Shown here: one piece after another, positions 1 to 8,937 of the stretch
Position numbering within the stretch: the stretch's first letter is position 1
How the letters are laid out: each line of letters starts with the position of its first letter
Assembly: GCF_000236925.1 (NCBI RefSeq)
Contig: NC_016941.1
Span: 124,001 to 188,000 of the forward strand
DNA: 64,000 bases
Direction: 5' to 3'
DNA from: Staphylococcus argenteus
GTDB lineage: Bacteria > Bacillota > Bacilli > Staphylococcales > Staphylococcaceae
Translations under genes and position numbers: made by a program
The notes under the pieces: generated by a model
Told to the model about the DNA's origin: nothing
Seen by the model: only the letters and a program-made list of their open reading frames with translations
Databases searched by the model: none

Positions 1-489
1 CAACAGAATTTAATTGCAGCCATAGCGATTTTAAAATCACAGTACAGAAAGCATGCACATTTTACATTTATAGGAGATGGACCGACATTAAATGATTGTA
101 AGCAACAAGTGTCACAAGCTGGTTTAGATAATGATGTCACATTTTTAGGAAATGTCATTAACGCGAGCAATTTATTATCACAATATGACACGTTTATTTT
201 AATAAGCAAGCACGAAGGATTGCCAATTAGCATTATCGAAGCTATGGCTACAGGGTTACCCGTTATTGCAAGTCGTGTGGGTGGTATTACTGAATTACTA
301 ACGAATAATGGCATATGTGTCAAAAATAATCAACCAGAGACGATTGCTAAAGTATTGGAGAAATATTTAACAGATGGTGATTATGACACATTGAGTAAAC
401 AATCGAGAAAACGTTATTTAGAATGTTTTACTGAGGCGAAAATGATTAAAGAAGTGGAAGACGTTTATAATGGAAAATCAACACAATAG
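1..489 (+). CDS. Glycosyltransferase family 4, C-terminal part (5' end outside window)
   Basis: The reading frame is open from base 1, so this is the C-terminal ~162 residues of a longer protein. Visible are the GT-B C-domain features: an IGDGP segment near the start, then SKHEGLPISIIEAMATGLPVIAS, which carries the E-x7-E type nucleotide-sugar binding signature of GT4 enzymes, and a G-G-x-x-E-L element. The family transfers a sugar from a nucleotide donor to a growing lipid-linked glycan on the cytoplasmic face. It overlaps the next gene by 20 bases and is followed by Wzy-like and Wzx-like genes, so it belongs to a surface polysaccharide cluster separate from the capsule operon downstream. 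Sugar specificity cannot be read. Family call is confident. Confidence 0.85.
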   Translation, partial: QQNLIAAIAILKSQYRKHAHFTFIGDGPTLNDCKQQVSQAGLDNDVTFLGNVINASNLLSQYDTFILISKHEGLPISIIEAMATGLPVIASRVGGITELLTNNGICVKNNQPETIAKVLEKYLTDGDYDTLSKQSRKRYLECFTEAKMIKEVEDVYNGKSTQ

Positions 490-1708
490 TAAATATCTCA
501 CATTGTTACTTATCGGTTTATCGATATTCATTCAGCAATCTTCGGTTATTGCTGGTGTGAATGTATCTATAGCTGACTTTATTACATTACTAATATTAGT
601 TTATTTACTTTTTTTCGCTAACCATTTATTAAAAGCAAATCATTTTTTACAGTTTTTCATTATTTTGTATACATATCGTATGATAATGACGCTAATATTA
701 CTATTTTTTGATGATTTGATTTTTATTACGGTTAAAGAAGTACTAGCTTCTACAGTTAAATATGCATTTGTAGTCATATACTTCTATTTAGGTATGATTA
801 TTTTTAGATTAGGTAACAGCAAAAAAGTAATCGTTACATCTTATATTATTAGTAGTGTCACAATCGGGTTGTTTTGCATAATTGCCGGTTTGAATAAGTC
901 GCCAATACTAATGAAATTACTTTATTTTGATGAAATTCGCTCGAAAGGATTAATGAATGATCCTAACTATTTTGCGATGACACAAATTATTACATTAGTG
1001 CTCGCATACAAGTATATTCATAATTACATATTTAAGTTTATTGCGTGTGCCATTCTACTTTGGTCTTTAACAACTACAGGTTCTAAGACAGCATTTATTA
1101 TTTTAATCGTCCTTGCGATTTATTTCTTTATTAAAAAGTTATTTAGTAGGAATGCAATAAGTGTTATTAGTATGTTGGTTATTATGTTGATATTACTTTG
1201 TTTCACATTTTATAACATTAACTATTATTTATTCCAATTGAGTGATCTTGATGCGTTGCCGTCATTAGATCGAATGGCCTCTATTTTTGAAGAAGGATTT
1301 GCATCATTAAATGATAGTGGGTCTGAACGAAGTGTTGTATGGATCAATGCCATTTCAGTAATCAAATACACTTTAGGGTTCGGCGTTGGTTTAGTTGACT
1401 ATGTACATATTGGATCGCAAATTAATGGTATTTTGCTCGTTGCACATAATACATATTTACAAATTTTTGCTGAATGGGGCATTTTATTCGGTGCTTTATT
1501 TATCATCTATTTACTGTACTTACTATTTGAATTATTTAGATTTAACATTTCTGGTAAAAATGTAACAGCAATTGTCGTAATGCTGACAATGTTAATTTAC
1601 TTTTTAACTGTATCATTCAATAACTCTAGGTATGTCGCTTTTATTTTAGGAATTATCGTCTTTATTGTTCAATATGAAAAGATGGAAAGGGATCGTAATG
1701 AAGAGTGA
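470..1708 (+). CDS. O-antigen polymerase/ligase-like (Wzy-type) membrane protein
   Basis: A 412-residue hydrophobic protein with about ten to twelve predicted membrane segments and one large external loop at roughly residues 255-320. It has the weakly conserved look of Wzy/O-antigen ligase proteins: SKGLMNDPNYFAM, TTGSKTAF and an H-N-T-Y-L-Q-x-x-A-E-W-G motif near residue 325, the last being typical of the Wzy_C (O-antigen ligase) family. Such proteins polymerise lipid-linked repeats outside the membrane. It starts inside the preceding glycosyltransferase gene and its end overlaps the flippase gene by 11 bases, so the three are translationally coupled. Polymerase versus ligase cannot be decided from sequence alone. 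Confidence 0.8.
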   Translation: MENQHNSKYLTLLLIGLSIFIQQSSVIAGVNVSIADFITLLILVYLLFFANHLLKANHFLQFFIILYTYRMIMTLILLFFDDLIFITVKEVLASTVKYAFVVIYFYLGMIIFRLGNSKKVIVTSYIISSVTIGLFCIIAGLNKSPILMKLLYFDEIRSKGLMNDPNYFAMTQIITLVLAYKYIHNYIFKFIACAILLWSLTTTGSKTAFIILIVLAIYFFIKKLFSRNAISVISMLVIMLILLCFTFYNINYYLFQLSDLDALPSLDRMASIFEEGFASLNDSGSERSVVWINAISVIKYTLGFGVGLVDYVHIGSQINGILLVAHNTYLQIFAEWGILFGALFIIYLLYLLFELFRFNISGKNVTAIVVMLTMLIYFLTVSFNNSRYVAFILGIIVFIVQYEKMERDRNEE

Positions 1709-3128
1709 TTCACTAAAAGCAAATATTATTTATCAGGGACTTTATCAACTTATTAGAACACTAACACCTTTGATTACGATACCAATTATTTCACGTGCGT
1801 TTGGACCTACTGGAGTAGGTATAGCATCATTTTCTTTCAATATCGTGCAATACTTTTTAATGATTGCAAGTGTTGGTGTACAGTTGTATTTTAATAGAAT
1901 TATCGCGCAATCTGTGGATAACAAACAGCAGTTATCTCAGCAATTTTGGGACATATTTATTAGTAAATTACTCTTATCTGCGACTGTATTGGTCATTTAC
2001 ATTGCAACCATAACTTTATTGATAGATGATTACTACATGATTTTCCTACTACAAGGAATTTATATTATAGGTGCCGCGCTTGATATTTCATGGTTTTATG
2101 CAGGGACTGAAAAATTTAAGATCCCCAGTTTAAGTAATATTGTTGCTTCTGGCATTGTGTTAGGTGTTGTCGTTATTTTTGTTAAAGACCAATCGGATTT
2201 ATCATTGTACGTATTTACAATCGCTATCGTAACAGTATTAAACCAAATACCATTATTTATCTACTTAAAACGATATATCATATTTGTGTCGATTAATTGG
2301 AAACAAGTTTGGCAGATATTTCGTTCATCATTAGCATACTTACTACCGAATGGACAGCTCAATTTATATACAAGTATTTCGTGTGTTGTGCTAGGGCTAT
2401 TAGGTACGTACCAACAAGTAGGCATCTTTTCTAACGCATTTAATATTTTAACGGTCGCAATCATTATGATTAACACTTTCGACCTTGTGATGATTCCGAG
2501 AATTACGAAAATGTCGACGCACCCATCACATAGTTTAACTAAAACTTTAGCAGATAATATGAATATCCAATTGATGTTAACTATTCCTATGGTCTTTGGT
2601 TTAATTGCAATCATGCCATCCTTTTATTTATGGTTTTTTGGAGACGCTTTCGCATCAACTGTGCCATTAATGACCATTTTGGCGATACTCGTATTAATCA
2701 TTCCATTAAATATGCTGATAAGTAGGCAATATTTATTGATAGTGAATAAAATACGATTATATAATGCGTCAATTACCATAGGTGCGGTTGTTAATATAGT
2801 ATTATGTTTGATTCTAATATATTTATTTGGCATTTACGGCGCTGCAATTGCACGTTTAGTTACAGAATTTATATTACTCATTTGGTGCTTTATTGACATC
2901 ACTCAAATCAACGTAAAGTTAAATGTGTTAAGTGCGTTTCAATGTATCATCTCAGCAGTAATTATGTTTATCGTACTTGGGGTGATCAATCATTACTTAT
3001 CACCAACTATTTATACAACGATATTTTTAATTGTGATAGGTATCGTGGTGTATATTTTATTAATGATGGCTATGAAAAATTATTATTTATGGCAATTACT
3101 GAAACATTTAAGACATAAGACTATTTGA
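1698..3128 (+). CDS. Polysaccharide flippase, Wzx/MATE-like family
   Basis: A 476-residue protein with about 14 predicted membrane segments and the N-terminal pattern of Wzx flippases (LIRTLTPLITIPIISRAFGPTGVG), which move undecaprenyl-linked oligosaccharides across the membrane. The open frame extends upstream to 1665, but the ATG at 1698 is preceded by AAAGGG at good spacing and starts at the usual N-terminus, so I place the start there. It overlaps the polymerase gene by 11 bases. The pair plus the glycosyltransferase upstream indicate a second Wzy-dependent polysaccharide pathway in this chromosome. It is distinct from capK (31048-32286). Confidence 0.85.
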   Translation: MKSDSLKANIIYQGLYQLIRTLTPLITIPIISRAFGPTGVGIASFSFNIVQYFLMIASVGVQLYFNRIIAQSVDNKQQLSQQFWDIFISKLLLSATVLVIYIATITLLIDDYYMIFLLQGIYIIGAALDISWFYAGTEKFKIPSLSNIVASGIVLGVVVIFVKDQSDLSLYVFTIAIVTVLNQIPLFIYLKRYIIFVSINWKQVWQIFRSSLAYLLPNGQLNLYTSISCVVLGLLGTYQQVGIFSNAFNILTVAIIMINTFDLVMIPRITKMSTHPSHSLTKTLADNMNIQLMLTIPMVFGLIAIMPSFYLWFFGDAFASTVPLMTILAILVLIIPLNMLISRQYLLIVNKIRLYNASITIGAVVNIVLCLILIYLFGIYGAAIARLVTEFILLIWCFIDITQINVKLNVLSAFQCIISAVIMFIVLGVINHYLSPTIYTTIFLIVIGIVVYILLMMAMKNYYLWQLLKHLRHKTI

Positions 3129-3398
3129 TATTGGAAATTTCCAGGCTAACAGCTCAGTTGAAAAGGAATGAATCGAAGCGTAATTTTTATTGAAAATTAG
3201 TATTTACTTTTTCGTGTTGTGAATTGGAGTAGTTACAAAAAGCTACAAATGCCCTTTTATATTTAAGGTAAAATATTATAGCAATTTCGAATATTTAAAT
3301 TTTATATAATTGGATATAACAAATAAATAATAATTATTGCAAAACACACCCGAAATTAATTATTATAAAAGTATATTCATAAAAGGAGGAATATACTT

Positions 3399-3998
3399 AT
3401 GGCATTTAAATTACCAAATTTACCATATGCATATGATGCATTGGAACCATATATAGATCAAAGAACAATGGAGTTTCATCACGATAAACATCATAATACT
3501 TACGTGACGAAATTAAACGCAACAGTTGAAGGAACAGACTTAGAGCATCAATCACTAGCGGATATGATTGCTAACTTAGACAAAGTACCGGAAGCGATGA
3601 GGATGTCAGTCCGTAATAATGGCGGTGGTCATTTTAACCATTCATTATTCTGGGAAATACTTTCACCTAATTCTGAAGAAAAAGGTGGCGTAATCGATGA
3701 CATCAAAGCGCAGTGGGGCACTTTAGATGAGTTTAAAACTGAATTTGCAAATAAGGCTACAACATTATTTGGATCAGGTTGGACATGGTTAGTAGTGAAC
3801 AATGGCAAATTAGAAATCGTAACTACACCAAACCAAGACAATCCACTTACAGAAGGCAAAACACCAATCTTATTATTTGACGTTTGGGAACATGCCTACT
3901 ATTTAAAATATCAAAATAAACGTCCGGACTATATGTCTGCATTTTGGAATATCGTTAACTGGGAAAAAGTTGATGAATTATACCAAGCAGCAAAATAA
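3399..3998 (+). CDS. sodM: Superoxide dismutase SodM (Mn/Fe cambialistic type)
   Basis: A 199-residue cytoplasmic iron/manganese superoxide dismutase that disproportionates superoxide to peroxide and oxygen. The four metal ligands are visible at H27, H81, D161 and H165, the last two inside DVWEHAYY. Residues 159-160 are Leu-Phe. As I recall the published work, this pair distinguishes the cambialistic SodM (active with Mn or Fe) from the Mn-specific SodA (Gly-Leu) in S. aureus, so this is the SodM paralogue. The start ATG follows a strong AAAGGAGG ribosome site. It stands alone between the polysaccharide cluster and sasD with its own terminator. Compared with remembered S. aureus SodM there are about five substitutions, none at the metal site. 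Confidence 0.95.
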   Translation: MAFKLPNLPYAYDALEPYIDQRTMEFHHDKHHNTYVTKLNATVEGTDLEHQSLADMIANLDKVPEAMRMSVRNNGGGHFNHSLFWEILSPNSEEKGGVIDDIKAQWGTLDEFKTEFANKATTLFGSGWTWLVVNNGKLEIVTTPNQDNPLTEGKTPILLFDVWEHAYYLKYQNKRPDYMSAFWNIVNWEKVDELYQAAK

Positions 3999-4020
3999 TA
4001 AAATATAATTAATGAACTAA

Positions 4021-4053
4021 GGTGGAGCATCTTTAAGGTGTTCCATCTTTTTT
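4021..4053 (+). terminator. Rho-independent terminator after sodM
   Basis: An 11-base stem (4021-4031 with 4037-4047, some G-U pairs), loop TTTAA, then a run of six T. It lies 22 bases after the sodM stop codon. Confidence 0.8.
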
Positions 4054-4226
4054 ACTATCCATATTAGATGTTAATCATTCATATTTTATTGGAACAACAC
4101 CCGCCTTGTATTGAACAACAGTATTAATGGGGCAACATATTTATAATATATAAATTGATAGAATAAGTAGTTTTTGTGAATTTAAAGTGAAATTTTTATA
4201 AAAAATGTAATGATTCAAAAAAATGG

Positions 4227-4255
4227 TTGCTTTTCTTTTGTAATCATATGATAAT
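4227..4255 (+). promoter_or_regulatory. Candidate SigA promoter of sasD
   Basis: TTGCTT (4227-4232) and GATAAT (4250-4255) are separated by 17 bases and lie about 40 bases upstream of the sasD start. Match by eye only. Confidence 0.45.
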
Positions 4256-4295
4256 ATATTTGTAATCAAATTGTAATATAAGGGGTAAGAGAAAA

Positions 4296-4997
4296 ATGAA
4301 AAAATTAGCAACTGTAGGATCTATCATTGCAACAAGCACTTTATTATTAACAAGCGTACCTTATCAAGAAGCACATGCCGCTAGCACAGTTTCAAATGTT
4401 ACAAATCAACAAAATCAAGCTACTCAAAAAGATCGACCATATGGTGGTGTTACACCACAAGGAATGACACAAGCACAATACAATGAATTAGAGAAAGCCG
4501 TACCTAAATTGAGTGCAAGTAGTAACATACAAGACTATAATATGAAATTGTTCGATGCCACTCAAAACATTGCAGATAAATACAATGTAACAATTACAAC
4601 AAATTTAGGTGTTTTTAAACCACATGCTGTTAGAGATATGAATGGTCATGCTTTACCTGTAACGAAAAATGGTAACTTTTATCAAACAAATGTAGATGCA
4701 AATGGCGTTAATCATGGTGGGAGTGAAATGGTTCAAAATAAAACAGGACATATGAATCAACAACCAATGATGAACCAAAAGCAAATGGGTCAACATCAAA
4801 TGATAAATCAACAAGGACATATGCAACAACAAGCTAATATGCAGTCATCACATCATCAAATGAAACATAATGATAAGAAAGTATTACCAGCGGCAGGTGA
4901 AAGTGTAACGACAAGTATAGTTAGTGTGAGTGTTGCTTCACTACTTTTAGTATCTGGTTTATTCTTAACATTTAGACGTCGCTCAGCTAACAAATAA
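4296..4997 (+). CDS. sasD: Sortase-anchored surface protein SasD
   Basis: A 233-residue exported protein. Residues 1-28 form a signal peptide ending AHA. The C-terminus has the sorting signal LPAAG (197-201), a hydrophobic stretch and a FRRRSANK tail. LPxAG rather than LPxTG is the known SasD variant, and sortase A would couple it to peptidoglycan. The middle (about 60-140) resembles no enzyme I recognise. Residues 151-191 are extraordinarily rich in Met, His and Gln (8, 6 and 13 of 41) and low in complexity. The GGGG-type ribosome site precedes ATG 4296. It is monocistronic and converges on the GntR gene. Function is unknown; the call rests on the anchor signal and gene position next to sodM. 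Confidence 0.9.
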   Translation: MKKLATVGSIIATSTLLLTSVPYQEAHAASTVSNVTNQQNQATQKDRPYGGVTPQGMTQAQYNELEKAVPKLSASSNIQDYNMKLFDATQNIADKYNVTITTNLGVFKPHAVRDMNGHALPVTKNGNFYQTNVDANGVNHGGSEMVQNKTGHMNQQPMMNQKQMGQHQMINQQGHMQQQANMQSSHHQMKHNDKKVLPAAGESVTTSIVSVSVASLLLVSGLFLTFRRRSANK

Positions 4998-5017
4998 CAT
5001 TAGAGCATAACAAAGTA

Positions 5018-5090
5018 AAAAAATCATGTGATTATCTGAATTGTTATTGTCAATAAAGCAATAGCATGACAGTTATCACATGATTTCTTT
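5018..5090. terminator. Bidirectional terminator between sasD and the GntR gene
   Basis: AAATCATGTGAT (5021-5032) pairs perfectly with ATCACATGATTT (5075-5086), with A-run on the left and T-run on the right. It therefore serves both convergent genes. Confidence 0.8.
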
Positions 5091-5106
5091 TTTATGTCTA
5101 AAATAT

Positions 5107-5847
5107 TTAATAATCTGATTGTCTGATTCGAGTTAGCGTTAATTCTGAAATATCTTGAGGAATGTACCATTTATTAATCATAATTGGATATGGCGTTTGA
5201 GCATATAGTGTTTCAATAATGAGCCAACAATGCATATCTCCATCAAATACGTGACTTTGATTTTTAAAGTGTGGTGCTTTGGTAATAGACATTTTTAAAT
5301 CAGATCGATAGGCATTATTGTATATTGTTTGCTCAACAAATATTTTCATGTCATCTTCGTTTTGTGTATTTACTTTAAACGTATCGATTACGTTGAGTGG
5401 TATAAAGGTAAAGCAAAATGCATCAGCATACTTGGAATGATTATCCTTTTTTTGATAGTAACGCTCCATAGCAATGACTGCAGAAGGATGATTTGCAAAT
5501 AAATGATTTGTATATTCGCTTTCTAAGTCTACACGATAGTTAATTGATGACATTGATACTTTTGCTAATAATATTTGATCAAGTGGATGCTTAAATTGAT
5601 CCATACTTGAAGCGTGTTGGGCATTCGTTTGTGGAATAACGAAGTGTCCCTTCCCTCTTGTACTCTCTACGATGCCATCTTCGGCCAACAATTTTATAGC
5701 TTGGCGCAAAGTCATACGACTGACCTCAAAGCGTGCACATAATTCCTTTTCAGTAGGCAGTGCATGGCCACTCGGATATTTTCCTATTTGAATTTCTTTA
5801 TATAACGTATTATAAATCGTTAAAAACTTTGGTTGTGTTTGCGTCAC
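5107..5847 (-). CDS. GntR-family transcriptional regulator (HutC/UTRA type)
   Basis: A cytoplasmic repressor-type protein of about 246 residues. The N-terminal ~70 residues form the GntR winged helix (LPTEKELCARFEVSRMTLRQ, then a G-x-G-x-F wing end). The rest matches the UTRA ligand-binding fold of HutC-type regulators, which usually sense a small metabolite. The frame could begin at ATG 5862, but the bases of that ATG and the next codons form a GGAGG ribosome site 8 bases ahead of a GTG at 5845-5847, so I take GTG as the start. It is divergent from deoD-tet38-deoC-deoB, so control of nucleoside catabolism is a reasonable inference. The ligand is not known. Confidence 0.85.
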   Translation of the reverse strand: MTQTQPKFLTIYNTLYKEIQIGKYPSGHALPTEKELCARFEVSRMTLRQAIKLLAEDGIVESTRGKGHFVIPQTNAQHASSMDQFKHPLDQILLAKVSMSSINYRVDLESEYTNHLFANHPSAVIAMERYYQKKDNHSKYADAFCFTFIPLNVIDTFKVNTQNEDDMKIFVEQTIYNNAYRSDLKMSITKAPHFKNQSHVFDGDMHCWLIIETLYAQTPYPIMINKWYIPQDISELTLTRIRQSDY

Positions 5848-6013
5848 GTAGCCAACCTCCATAAAGTTACTTTATCACTTTCATCATACAATAATTTTTA
5901 CTGAATTTGGCAAAATAATAAAAATTAAGCACCGAGTTTACTTAAAAATGGAATTTGCATAGTGCTAGTTTGTATTACTGTAAAATGTTCTAAATATTGT
6001 CATAATGTAATGC

Positions 6014-6028
6014 TTGAAAGCGCTTTTA
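6014..6028 (+). promoter_or_regulatory. Candidate CcpA (cre) site upstream of deoD
   Basis: TTGAAAGCGCTTTTA matches the cre consensus WTGNAANCGNWNNCW at all but one position (T for the conserved C near the end). It lies about 70 bases before the deoD start. This fits catabolite repression of nucleoside use. Confidence 0.6.
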
Positions 6029-6097
6029 AAAAATATTATTATATACATGGTTAGACAAATAGACAAATTACTATACAAATATTGGGAGGAATATTTT

Positions 6098-6805
6098 ATG
6101 AAATCAACACCACACATCAAGCCGATGAATGACGTCGAAATTGCAGAAACGGTTCTATTGCCAGGAGACCCGTTACGAGCAAAATTCATTGCAGAAACAT
6201 ATTTGGACAATGTGGAACAGTTCAATACCGTGAGAAATATGTTTGGTTATACTGGAACTTATAAAGGTAAAAAAGTTTCTGTTATGGGTTCTGGAATGGG
6301 AATGCCATCCATTGGAATATACTCTTATGAGTTAATTCATACATTTGGTTGTAAAAAATTAATCCGTGTTGGTTCTTGTGGTGCAATGCAAGAAAATATT
6401 GATTTATACGATGTAATTATTGCACAAGGTGCTTCTACCGACTCAAATTACGTGCAACAATATCAGTTGCCAGGACATTTTGCACCGATTGCTTCTTATC
6501 ATTTATTAGAAAAAGCAGTTGAAAAAGCACGTGATAAAGGTGTGCGCCATCATGTAGGAAATGTATTATCAAGTGATATTTTCTATAACGCGGATACAAC
6601 TGCAAGTGAGCGTTGGATGCGTATGGGTATTTTAGGTGTAGAAATGGAATCAGCTGCATTATATATGAATGCGATTTATGCTGGAGTTGAAGCATTAGGT
6701 GTGTTTACAGTGAGTGACCATTTAATTCATGCTACGTCAACAACACCTGAAGAAAGGGAACGTGCATTCACTGATATGATTGAAATTGCACTGTCATTGG
6801 TGTAG
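6098..6805 (+). CDS. deoD: Purine nucleoside phosphorylase, DeoD type
   Basis: A 235-residue hexameric-type phosphorylase that splits purine (deoxy)nucleosides with phosphate into base and (deoxy)ribose-1-phosphate. Visible are the phosphate-binding LLPGDPLRAK segment, GSGMGMPS, the RVGSCGA motif, the substrate-site EMESAALY and the SDH segment near the C-terminus. The open frame extends further upstream, but ATG 6098 is preceded by GGGAGGA at 7 bases and gives the normal DeoD length. It is the first gene of deoD-tet38-deoC-deoB; the next start is only 6 bases away. Ribose-1-phosphate goes to DeoB, then deoxyribose-5-phosphate to DeoC. A cre-like site upstream suggests carbon catabolite control. 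Confidence 0.95.
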   Translation: MKSTPHIKPMNDVEIAETVLLPGDPLRAKFIAETYLDNVEQFNTVRNMFGYTGTYKGKKVSVMGSGMGMPSIGIYSYELIHTFGCKKLIRVGSCGAMQENIDLYDVIIAQGASTDSNYVQQYQLPGHFAPIASYHLLEKAVEKARDKGVRHHVGNVLSSDIFYNADTTASERWMRMGILGVEMESAALYMNAIYAGVEALGVFTVSDHLIHATSTTPEERERAFTDMIEIALSLV

Positions 6806-6811
6806 ATAATT

Positions 6812-8167
6812 ATGAATAATGTTGAATATTCTAAAATAAAGAAAGCAGTACCTATATTATTATTCTTATTTGTATTCAGTTTGGTTATAGACAATTCATT
6901 CAAATTGATTTCTGTAGCTATTGCTGATGACTTAAATATCTCTGTAACAACAGTAAGTTGGCAAGCAACTTTAGCAGGTTTAGTTATTGGTATTGGTGCT
7001 GTTGTATACGCCTCTTTATCAGATGCGATTAGTATACGTACATTATTCATTTATGGCGTGATATTAATTATTATCGGATCAATTATTGGTTATATTTTCC
7101 AACATCAATTCGCATTACTTTTAGTTGGACGTATTATTCAAACTGCAGGTTTAGCAGCTGCGGAGACATTATATGTAATATATGTGGCAAAGTATCTTTC
7201 TAAAGAGGACCAGAAGACTTACCTTGGCTTAAGTACGAGTAGTTATTCCTTGTCATTAGTTATCGGAACATTATCAGGTGGATTTATTTCTACGTATTTA
7301 CACTGGACAAATATGTTTTTAATTGCATTAATCGTAGTATTTACGTTGCCATTCCTATTTAAACTATTGCCAAAAGAAAATAATACAAATAAGGCACATC
7401 TTGATTTTGTTGGCTTAATTCTAGTGGCAACTATAGCTACAACAGTCATGCTGTTTATTACGAATTTTAATTGGTTATACATGATTGGTGCTTTAATTGC
7501 GATTATCGTTTTTGCACTATATATTAAAAATGCTCAACGTCCATTAGTAAATAAATCATTTTTCCAAAATAAACGTTATGCTTCCTTTTTATTTATTGTG
7601 TTTGTTATGTATGCAATTCAACTAGGATATATATTTACATTCCCATTTATCATGGAGCAAATTTATCACCTTCAACTAGATACAACATCACTTTTATTAG
7701 TGCCGGGCTATATAGTAGCAGTGGTTGTTGGTGCATTAAGTGGTAAAATTGGTGAATACCTTAATTCAAAACAAGCGATCATTACAGCGATAATTTTAAT
7801 TGCTTTAAGTTTGATTTTACCTGCATTCGCAGTAGGTAATCACATTTCAATCTTTGTTATTTCTATGATATTCTTTGCAGGTAGCTTTGCTTTAATGTAT
7901 GCTCCATTACTTAATGAGGCTATTAAAACAATTGACCTTAATATGACAGGTGTAGCTATTGGTTTTTACAATTTAATTATAAATGTGGCGGTATCAGTAG
8001 GTATTGCAATTGCAGCAGCTTTAATTGATTTTAAAGCATTAAATTTCCCGGGTAATGATGCATTAAGTTCACATTTTGGTATCATTTTAATCATCTTGGG
8101 CTTGATGAGCATTGTCGGATTGGCTTTATTTGTTATCTTAAACCGTTGGACACAATCTGAAAAATAA
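6812..8167 (+). CDS. tet38: MFS efflux transporter Tet38
   Basis: A 451-residue integral membrane protein with about 14 predicted segments and the drug:H+ antiporter-2 pattern ([33 protein letters not shown], which includes motif [14 protein letters not shown], a motif C-like element). Length and position between deoD and deoC match the S. aureus chromosomal efflux pump Tet38, which exports tetracycline and some fatty acids. The ATG lies 6 bases after the deoD stop and has only a weak ribosome site, so it is probably coupled to deoD translation. Membership in the deo operon is notable because the other members are catabolic enzymes. Identification with tet38 rests on family and locus. Confidence 0.85.
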   Translation: MNNVEYSKIKKAVPILLFLFVFSLVIDNSFKLISVAIADDLNISVTTVSWQATLAGLVIGIGAVVYASLSDAISIRTLFIYGVILIIIGSIIGYIFQHQFALLLVGRIIQTAGLAAAETLYVIYVAKYLSKEDQKTYLGLSTSSYSLSLVIGTLSGGFISTYLHWTNMFLIALIVVFTLPFLFKLLPKENNTNKAHLDFVGLILVATIATTVMLFITNFNWLYMIGALIAIIVFALYIKNAQRPLVNKSFFQNKRYASFLFIVFVMYAIQLGYIFTFPFIMEQIYHLQLDTTSLLLVPGYIVAVVVGALSGKIGEYLNSKQAIITAIILIALSLILPAFAVGNHISIFVISMIFFAGSFALMYAPLLNEAIKTIDLNMTGVAIGFYNLIINVAVSVGIAIAAALIDFKALNFPGNDALSSHFGIILIILGLMSIVGLALFVILNRWTQSEK

Positions 8168-8247
8168 ATAGATATAAATTCGCGAGATATATTCGTATTT
8201 ATAGTAAAATTAAGTTAATAGACTATATAACACGAGGAGTAATAAGT

Positions 8248-8910
8248 ATGAAATTTGAAAAATATATAGATCACACATTGTTGAAACCTGAATCAACACG
8301 CGCGCAAATCGACAAAATTATCGATGAAGCGAAAGCATACAACTTTAAATCTGTATGTGTCAATCCAACGCATGTTAAATATGCAGCGGAGCGTCTAGCT
8401 GATTCAGACGTGTTAGTTTGTACTGTGATTGGCTTCCCATTGGGAGCATCGACAACTGCAACGAAAGCATTTGAAACGGAAGATGCGATTCAAAATGGTG
8501 CAGATGAAATTGATATGGTTATCAACATTGGCGCATTAAAAGATGAGCGTTATGATGATGTACAACAAGACATTGAAGCTGTAGTTAAAGCCGCAAAAGG
8601 TCACACAGTGAAAGTAATTATTGAGACGGTATTGTTGAACCGTGATGAGATTGTAAAAGCGAGTGAGTTAACCAAAGCAGCTGGTGCAGACTTCGTTAAA
8701 ACATCAACAGGTTTTGCAGGTGGCGGTGCGACAGCAGAAGACGTTAAATTAATGAAAGACACAGTAGGTGCGGATGTAGAAGTAAAAGCATCAGGTGGCG
8801 TACGCAATTTAGAAGATTTTAACAAAATGGTTGAAGCGGGAGCAACACGTATTGGTGCGAGCGCAGGCGTTCAAATTATGCAAGGCTTAGAAGCAGATTC
8901 AGATTACTAA
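8248..8910 (+). CDS. deoC: Deoxyribose-phosphate aldolase
   Basis: A 220-residue class I aldolase that cleaves 2-deoxyribose-5-phosphate to glyceraldehyde-3-phosphate and acetaldehyde. The Schiff-base lysine is K151 in FVKTSTGF; the partner residues K180 (VKASGG) and D89 (EIDMV) are present. Length is normal. Ribosome site ACGAGGAG precedes ATG 8248. It sits 80 bases after tet38 and 27 bases before deoB, the preceding step of the pathway. Acetaldehyde could be used by AdhE or AldA encoded further on, which is inference from chemistry only. Confidence 0.96.
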   Translation: MKFEKYIDHTLLKPESTRAQIDKIIDEAKAYNFKSVCVNPTHVKYAAERLADSDVLVCTVIGFPLGASTTATKAFETEDAIQNGADEIDMVINIGALKDERYDDVQQDIEAVVKAAKGHTVKVIIETVLLNRDEIVKASELTKAAGADFVKTSTGFAGGGATAEDVKLMKDTVGADVEVKASGGVRNLEDFNKMVEAGATRIGASAGVQIMQGLEADSDY

Positions 8911-8937
8911 TATATATAAATTTCGGGAGTGATAGTT

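Noticed and set aside
2261..2833. Minus-strand ORFs inside the flippase gene
   Set aside because: Antisense shadows of a clear coding frame with no start signals.
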